Assembly (NCBI GenBank): GCA_007922225.1
Contig: ML679974.1
Location: forward strand, 2,717,105 to 2,781,104
Source of the DNA: Emydura subglobosa
Taxonomy: Eukaryota > Chordata > Testudines > Chelidae
Direction: 5' to 3'
Length of the DNA stretch: 64,000 nt
A model generated the notes under the pieces. That model had not been told where the DNA came from and searched no databases. It was given only the letters and a program-made list of their open reading frames with translations. A program made the translations under genes and the position numbers. This document shows positions 1 to 64,000 of the stretch, piece by piece. Each line of letters opens with the position of its first letter. Positions within the stretch are counted from its first letter, which is position 1.

Positions 1-2477
1 AGGCAGTTGGAGGTGTGTGATACATGTAGTTTATCACATGACTATGGCCATCACTAATGAGATGTGTATGCGAAAGATATTATATAGATAGGCAACAGCT
101 CAATCTTTAACTATACAATATTGGGAAACTGTCTTCAGAACTACAGTGTCGGCTAACATTAGAAAGTACAAGACATTTTAGAATTACCCCTCTTGGGTAA
201 CATTTCTAAAACTAAACAAAACTCATGTTCCTCTGAATCTGGTTTTATATCTGGCCAAGGATACCTTGTGCCTTTTTCAAACTAAACCAAACCAAAGCAA
301 AGGTTGGTACATTTGTTTCTATGATCTGTCCTCTATGTGCTGCCTTTATCAGAGGATTTTTCCATCTGTTAGGAAATGTCCACTTGTGAAAAATGGGAGC
401 CACAGGACAAGATTATAATGCAGGTTGTTTGGAAAAAAGCATCCTCAAATTCATTGCTGGGCTACTTGAGAAACGCCCTCCCAGCCCTTCTGCCAGTCCC
501 AGATGGGAAACGACAAGGGGTAACCGCCAACTGGCACAGCTTCCCTATCTTATCAGAAGCTGCCATGGGAGCACAATGGTATGACACATCAGCACAGCAT
601 GTTCTGGCTCTCATATGAGCAGTGCTGAGAGTGGAGCTGCTGGATGTTTTCTTTTTTTCTCCAAAGGAAATTAAATCTCTTTCCAGGCCTCCTGCTTACT
701 CTTTAAGCAAGCCAGCTGTTGCATCAGCTCCTGTGTTAGTGCATTTGCTCAGGTCCCGGGGGCCTCAGGTTCCATTACAGTCATTGCATGCAGGTCACCA
801 GTGTGGCAATTGTAATGGTCTCTTGGCTGGATCCCTGGAGAACTGTTCTCCATGTACAGGAGCAGTGTTCCTCACAATCAGCCTGGAGCCTGCCTGAGAA
901 AGGGAGCAAGTCTGGATTTGACAGGGAAAGACTGATCTTTACTCCTGCCCTGCCTTTGGTGCATTAAACCCAAGAGGCCTGTGTGCATGTTGGATTATTT
1001 TTTTTAAGCCTTAATATCAATTTGTTGATCAGTTTGGTCTCCTTGTCCTGCCTCTTAGCCAAGGACTTTTAAAAAGACAGTTGAGGGGCCACAGTCATCA
1101 ACTCTGGCAGATAGAAGGGTAAATCACATACCCCTGCACCTACTAGGCCCTAGTTCTGGGGGGATATGGATCCCAAGGAAGGGCAGGTGGTAATATCAAC
1201 ACTGCCCTCCCTCCTGGATTCATGCTGCAAGGTGGGTCAGCTTTAGTTTGCATCTGGAGCTCCGTGGGAGTCCTGCCAGTGGAGGCTGCTAAGGGCATTT
1301 GCGCAATCAGTGGATCCTCTGGCCATGCTCTGTTCCCTGATCTTTAGGCTGTTCTGATCATCTGTAGCCGTGTGTCCTTGGCAAAAGAGAGCTTGTGGAT
1401 GCTTTGTTCTCATGTAACCTCTTCCACCTGCACCCCTTGCTGTAGCCTTTCTCCACTGGGGCTCAGTCTCAAAGTCTGTGCCAGCCCAGGTTTACACACA
1501 CACGGCCCATAAAGCTCGCTAAGCATCTGCAAAGCAGCAGGAGGGAAGGGAGAGGAGGGAACTGTCATTCCAGTCACATGTCCAGGTGGAAGATGGATGA
1601 ACCTGTCCTGAACTTCCTATAGAGAATAGAACTCGTATGTTTTATGGATTGGAGACAGCTGCCCATAGTTGCCACTTTTCTCTTTTCACATCTGAAATCA
1701 TCCATTCCGACTATATTACAGTAAAATCAGAGGCTGCCTTGTCTCCTGTTTCTCAGTAGTTGGAGCAGACTCAGATCTGAGATGAGAGAGACAGGAGGTG
1801 AAGTGGGAGGGCCATCTCCACTGCTGCATGTTCCTGGAACCCCAGGAAGGCCTCTCTGCCAGAGGTCTGTGGGATCAAGGCTCCACTAGATTTGGAGCAG
1901 GAGGAGGGAGTGGAGGACTGTATTTTCTTTGGCATATCCCTCTACTGGGTCTTCTGGTTCCCAAGGGGAAATGCTGCTTACAGTGGGTTGCTATGCCCTG
2001 AGCCCCTTCTGTATACCCTGAAACCTTTCCAACCACAGAAGGGGTCAGTCAGCCAGTCTAGGAAGTCTCCAGCCCCGCACCCCTTCCTTTGGGTTCTCCA
2101 CAGGAGAGTCCAATCTGGTTCCAGGAAACACTCCCAAGGGGGTGATTATAATTTGGACCATTGTTTTGGTAGGTGAACAATTTTTGTGTGGCAACCCAAT
2201 TTGACAGTGCCTTTTAGTGGCTAGATTATGAGGGTCATCTGTGTAGCCTCACAGTAGATAACCCAGTTTTGAATCTCAGTCAGCTGCGTACTCATTTAGA
2301 CTGTGGGAGTTGGGAGTCAACTCAGCGCTGGAGGGGAGGTGGGGTGGGAATGGGATTCAGTCCTTTTGTCATGTGAAATGTTAGTCACTACATTGGTCGT
2401 GTAGTTTCTTTACCATAAGGATCCTGTGGTTTCGCTAACAGATTGTTTCTTTTCTCTTCCTTTTTCTCTCCCTTTAG
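1..2477 (+). other. MAPK8IP3 intron upstream of E1 (partial)
   Basis: I see no exon, RNA gene or clear interspersed repeat here. I looked for the exon expected just upstream of E1 (the end of the N-terminal coiled coil) and did not find it. Open frames at 376-897 and 1798-2176 show no family similarity I recognise. Confidence 0.5.
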
Positions 2478-59924
<57,447 letters not shown>

Positions 59925-60485
59925 TGAGCCAGCTTCAAAGCAGAAGCAGATGAATGAATTAAGCATGTCAGTGCTGTTCTGATTGAAGAAGGCAGGGTGC
60001 CAGATGGCTGGGGTATGAAAACTTCCTAAAATCTAAGGTTATTATAAAAGTATTACCCTCATCCTAAATCATTATAGCTCCTCTTACTTCCAAGTTGTAA
60101 TTCTTTATCCTACTAGTTGCAACTTATTTTTTTGTCCCTAGAGATCATCTCTGTTACTCTGCAACTCCTAGCTGCATTCACACCTGGGAACTTCAGAGCA
60201 GTTTTCAGTTGTGACCAAAGTTCCCAGGACAAGACCTTGCTCAGTTATTCCTTGAATTCCCTGAGGGTAGAGCAGTGGATCAATATCACACACTAAGGGA
60301 CAGGCTGTTTTGGGTGCAAACCTATTTTGATTCAACATCTGTTATGGTTGGTTAGGCCAGGGCAGGCCTTAGGGAAAATGGTGCCCTGGGCAAACTTGTG
60401 TTTTGTCCCCCTTGTGAACCCCCCTATTGCCCACCCACCTGCCATCGCCCCGGCCCACGTGGGTCCCCCACCCCACTGTCTCCAC

Positions 60486-60551
60486 TCAGTGCTTAATTCG
60501 TTTTGAAAGAAGTGCCGGGGCTCAGCGCCCCGCACAAATTGAGCACTGACT
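60486..60551. repeat. Small hairpin repeat
   Basis: tcagtgcttaattcgt and acaaattgagcactga are inverted (14 of 16 pairs) around agtgccggggctcagcgcc, giving a 66-bp stem-loop. It is probably a dispersed repeat remnant. Confidence 0.6.
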
Positions 60552-61148
60552 CGGTGGCCGGAGAGCAGCGGCTGCTGGCCGGGTGCCCAGTTTTGAAGGC
60601 AGCACCACCCCCAGCAGCAAGGATGGCATGGGTATATGGTGTATTGTCACCTTTACTTCTGCACTGCTACTGGTTGCGGCGCTGCCTTCAGAGCTGGGTG
60701 CCCAGCGGGAAGCCACCACTCTCCGGCTGACCAGCTTGGAAGGCAAAAAACCAGAGAACCACTAAGTTACAAGAAATTTGTCACACTTTCACATCACGTG
60801 ATTTGGGCAAAAAAAATGTCAGCTTCAAAACGCCATACAGAACAAGATATCTTTCTGTAGATGGTAAAAGACACCACTTCCTCGAGCTTGTCTCTTGTAT
60901 CTGCTCTATCCGGCTGCTTTAATACAGTGTCATGAGAAAGGATCATTTCTAGGTCAGCTTTCCTTCCTGCTGGCCTGTTATTGCAGATTTAATATTTTAA
61001 AGCAAACAAACAAGATAAAGACTTATTATACCCTTTTTGAATTTGTAATTTAAAAAAAAGTAGGAGGTAAGTATTCTAAAATGGACGTACTCTCTTTCAC
61101 ACATTCCAGTAAAAGAGGATGGACACTGCATCGTTTACTACAAGAATT

Positions 61149-61825
61149 TCATAGAATCATAGAAGATTAGGGTTGGAAGAAACCTCAGGAGGTCATCTAG
61201 TCCAACCCCCTGCTCAAAGCAGGACCAACCCCAACTAAATCATTCCAGCGAGGGCTTTGCCAAGCCACTCCTTAAAAACCTCTAAGGATGGAGATTCCAC
61301 CTCCTCCCTAGGTAACCCATTCCAGTGCTTCACCACCCTCCTAATGAAAACGTTTTTTCTAATATCTAACTTAGACCTCCCCCACTGCAACTTCAGACCA
61401 TTGCTCCTAATTCAGTCATCTGCCACCACTGAGAACAGCCTAGCTACATCCTCCCAGGATCACCCTTTCAGATATTTAGAGGCTGCGATCAAATCCCCCC
61501 TTATTCCTCTCTTCTGCAGACTAAACAAACCCAGTTCCCTCAGTCTCTCCTCATAAATCATGTGCCCCAGCCCCCTATCATTTTCCTTGCCCTCTGTTGG
61601 ACTCTCTTTAATTTGTCCACATCCTTCCTGTAGTGGGGGGCCCAAAACTGGACACAATACTCCAGATATGGCCTCACCAGTGCCGAATAGAGGGGAATAA
61701 TCACTTCCCTTGATCTGCTGGCAATGTTGCTACTAATGCAGCCCAATATGCCGTTAGCCTTTTTGGCAATAAGGGTGCACTGTTGACTCTCATCCAGCTT
61801 CTTGTCCACTGTAGCCCCCGGCACC
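61149..61825 (-). repeat. CR1 LINE, 3' portion
   Basis: The copy begins at its 3' end (ttcatagaatcatagaagat) and runs to the region coding VDKKLDESQQCTLIAKKANG and [20 protein letters not shown] on the minus strand. It is less decayed than the other copies. It stops abruptly where the DIRS copy starts. Confidence 0.92.
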
Positions 61826-61831
61826 ATTTGG

Positions 61832-64000
61832 AGGAAAATCCTCCATGGTCCCGTTGCAGTGGTCTCTGACCCCGTTGTTGGTCACCGGTTCTTTGGCACC
61901 GCCTAGAGGAAGTGGGCACTGTGCCACTATGGTCTCAGAGGGAAGAAACCTCTTTGGATCCTTTGCCACACCAAAGACATACCAGTACCTGGCCTACGTA
62001 CCAGTACCAGCCCCCCAGCTGGCACTTGGCCACCAGGCCACTGGCCCATGCAGTGGCAATATTCAAGCTGTGGGGGTTTCCCCTGGTACTGGGCCCCCTT
62101 CCCACTGGTCAGACTTAGTGGTGTCTGAGACACATGCTGCTGCCTCCTCCTGTCTGGTACTGGACCCCGACTCTGGTACCGAGATTCCAGAAGTGGCCCC
62201 AATGGACATGGTGCAGGTGGAGGAAGAAAAGGCAGCTTGTCCTGCGATGAAGGCTTCTTCCTCGACATTCTCAGATGAGGTGGTTGCAGGCCCTAGTATT
62301 CTGTTCCCGTCGGACAACTTCAGGGCCCACCATAAGCTTCTGAAACAGGTCGCTGCAAACTTGAAGCTGAGGAACTGAAGGAGTCTCTCACAGCTTCTTT
62401 GATATCCTGGCTGCAGCAGCCCCATCCAGTGTCATCCTGCCAGTTAACGAGGTGGTGTTGGGAGGGTGCTATGGCACGCCCCTTCGTCTCTCCCCCCACC
62501 TCGGAGAAGGGCGGAGAAGAACTATGTATTGGCCCGTGGGTTTGAGTACCTGCACTTGCACCCACCCCCAGGCTCCCTGGTGGTGGCGATTGCAAACGAA
62601 CAAGATAGACGGACAGCCAACTGCTACCTCCAAAAATAAGAGGCCGAGAGACCAGACCTGTTTGGGCACAAGGTTTGTTCGACAGGCAGCCTCCAGTTAC
62701 ATATCTCTAACCAGCAGACTCTGCTGGCGAGGTACGATTTTAACCTGTGGGATTCAATGGCCAAATTTAAGGACTCCCTACCACAGGAGTTGAGGCAGGA
62801 GTTCATGGCCATCCTGGAGGAAGGCAAGATGGTGGCCAGGACTTCCCTCCAGGCACCGTGGATGCGACCAACTCAGCAGCCAGGAATATGACATCAGCAG
62901 TCACCATGAGGTGCTGTTTGTGGCTCCAGTCATCAGGCCTCTCTCACCAAGTGCCACAGTCCATCCAGGACCTCCTCTTCGAGGGGCTCTCCCTGTTCTC
63001 CGAACAGACGGACTCCAAGCTTCACAGTCTCAAAGACTCAAGGGCTATGCTGTGCTGCCTGGGCCTTTACAGGCCCCCGTCTCCAGGAGAATTTTAGGCC
63101 CCAGCAGCCTTCCCGATTCCCAGCACCTCCCAGACAGGAGCCCTACAAAAGAAAGGGAAAAGGCTATAAACGACACCAGCCACTACCTTCTGCCTCAGCC
63201 TCCCAGTTGGGCTCACATAGATACCGTGGCAGGGCCAGGCAGGCCATTTGAAGGTACGCCTGAGGATGGCATACAAGCCCTGGCTCTGGATCCATCCCAC
63301 CTTTTGTTTTAAGACTGCCTGTCACCCTTCAGCCTAGTGTGGTCATTTATAACTTCAAACCATTGGGTATTCGGCACTATGGCAGTCAGTTACACCCTCC
63401 AGTCTTCATCCACCGCTCCCTCCCACCCCCACCCGTCCCTCTTCAGGGACTCTTCTTATGAGCAGCTTTTTGTCCAGGAGGTGCAAGCCCTCCTATGTGT
63501 AGGGGTCATAGAGGAGGTTCCTTGAGACCTGAGAGGGAAAGGGTTTTATTCCCGATATTTCCTAATCCCGAAAGTCATCCAAAAGGATTTCATCCTGGAT
63601 AACCACCGGTGTCTGAGCTTGCTACGAGCAAGTGAAGGTTCTGCCTCCAGCCATCATGACCGCTCATTCCACGAGAGCCCAGGTTTCATCAGAATTCCTC
63701 ACACAAGTCCCAATCCAGGACATCCACAGAACTATGACATGGTCCCATACGTTCATACCTTTGCATCCCACTATGCCATCACCCAACAGGCCAGATATGA
63801 GGCCAGCTTTGGGAGAGCAGTGTTCCAGTCAGCACATCCATGAACTCTGAGCTCACCTCCGGGGGTACTGCTTGTGAGTCACCTAGCATTGACTGGATAC
63901 AAGCAAGCACCTGAAGAAGAAAGAACAGTTACCAGCCTTTCGTAATTGTTGTTCTTCAAGATGTGTTGCTCATCTCCATTCCACAACCCATCCTCTTTTC
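61832..64000 (+). mobile_element. DIRS-like retrotransposon C, internally deleted, runs off window
   Basis: The 5' part is gag-like (acidic and Ser-rich frame 61845-62378) followed by the start of the RT region (EQLFVQEVQALLCVGVIEEV at 63460-63520). At about 63617 the sequence jumps to the end of the tyrosine recombinase (WSHTFIPLHPTMPS region), so RT, RNase H and most of the recombinase are deleted. The end-type motif gttcttcaagatgtgttgct at 63951 matches element B at 55892. Stops are frequent. Confidence 0.78.

Overview
This is vertebrate nuclear DNA, most likely from a sauropsid and probably a turtle. The evidence is GT-AG-spliced exons separated by kilobase introns, with many CR1 LINE copies, an L2-type LINE remnant, DIRS-type tyrosine-recombinase retrotransposons, solo LTRs and hAT-like non-autonomous DNA elements. 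No Alu or L1 was seen. The clade is inferred from repeat content only.

One protein-coding gene spans the window on the + strand: MAPK8IP3 (JIP3/JSAP1), the JNK-pathway scaffold and kinesin/dynein adaptor. I resolve 21 exons between 2478 and 59898. Their splice phases join without a break into about 830 codons. The exons carry the JNK-docking motif, the two-part leucine-zipper/coiled-coil region, the RH2 helical domain, the conserved central linker and the start of the C-terminal WD40-like propeller. The 5' exons (RH1, first coiled coil, promoter) and the 3' exons (rest of the propeller, stop codon, 3' UTR) lie outside the window. MAPK8IP3 is preferred to its paralogue SPAG9/JIP4 because the central region matches the JIP3 version of the paralogue-specific stretches.

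Layout: 1-2477 is intron with no recognised feature. 2478-15067 holds exons E1-E4, with a hAT-like element, two CR1 copies (one containing a 100-N assembly gap) and an L2 remnant in the introns. 15068-27826 holds two consecutive in-frame microexons of 12 and 18 nt; a 45-bp minisatellite lies just upstream of the second. 27885-32095 is a nested CR1-in-LINE insertion. 32096-34979 holds coiled-coil exons. 34980-40894 carries an LTR-type element with a perfect 6-bp target duplication and a DIRS element with an internal deletion. 40895-51875 is exon-dense (E10-E18), with a solo LTR, a fold-back repeat and a candidate 50-nt frameshifting exon. 51876-57131 holds the most complete DIRS copy (52757-56151) and a hAT-like element. 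57132-59898 holds E19-E21 and two more inverted-repeat DNA elements. 59899-64000 is intron with a CR1 and a third DIRS copy running off the window.

The other open reading frames are retrotransposon remnants or chance frames. The points most worth follow-up are the microexon pair, the 50-nt candidate poison exon, the three same-strand DIRS copies within one gene and the TRIM-like LTR element at 35435-36138.
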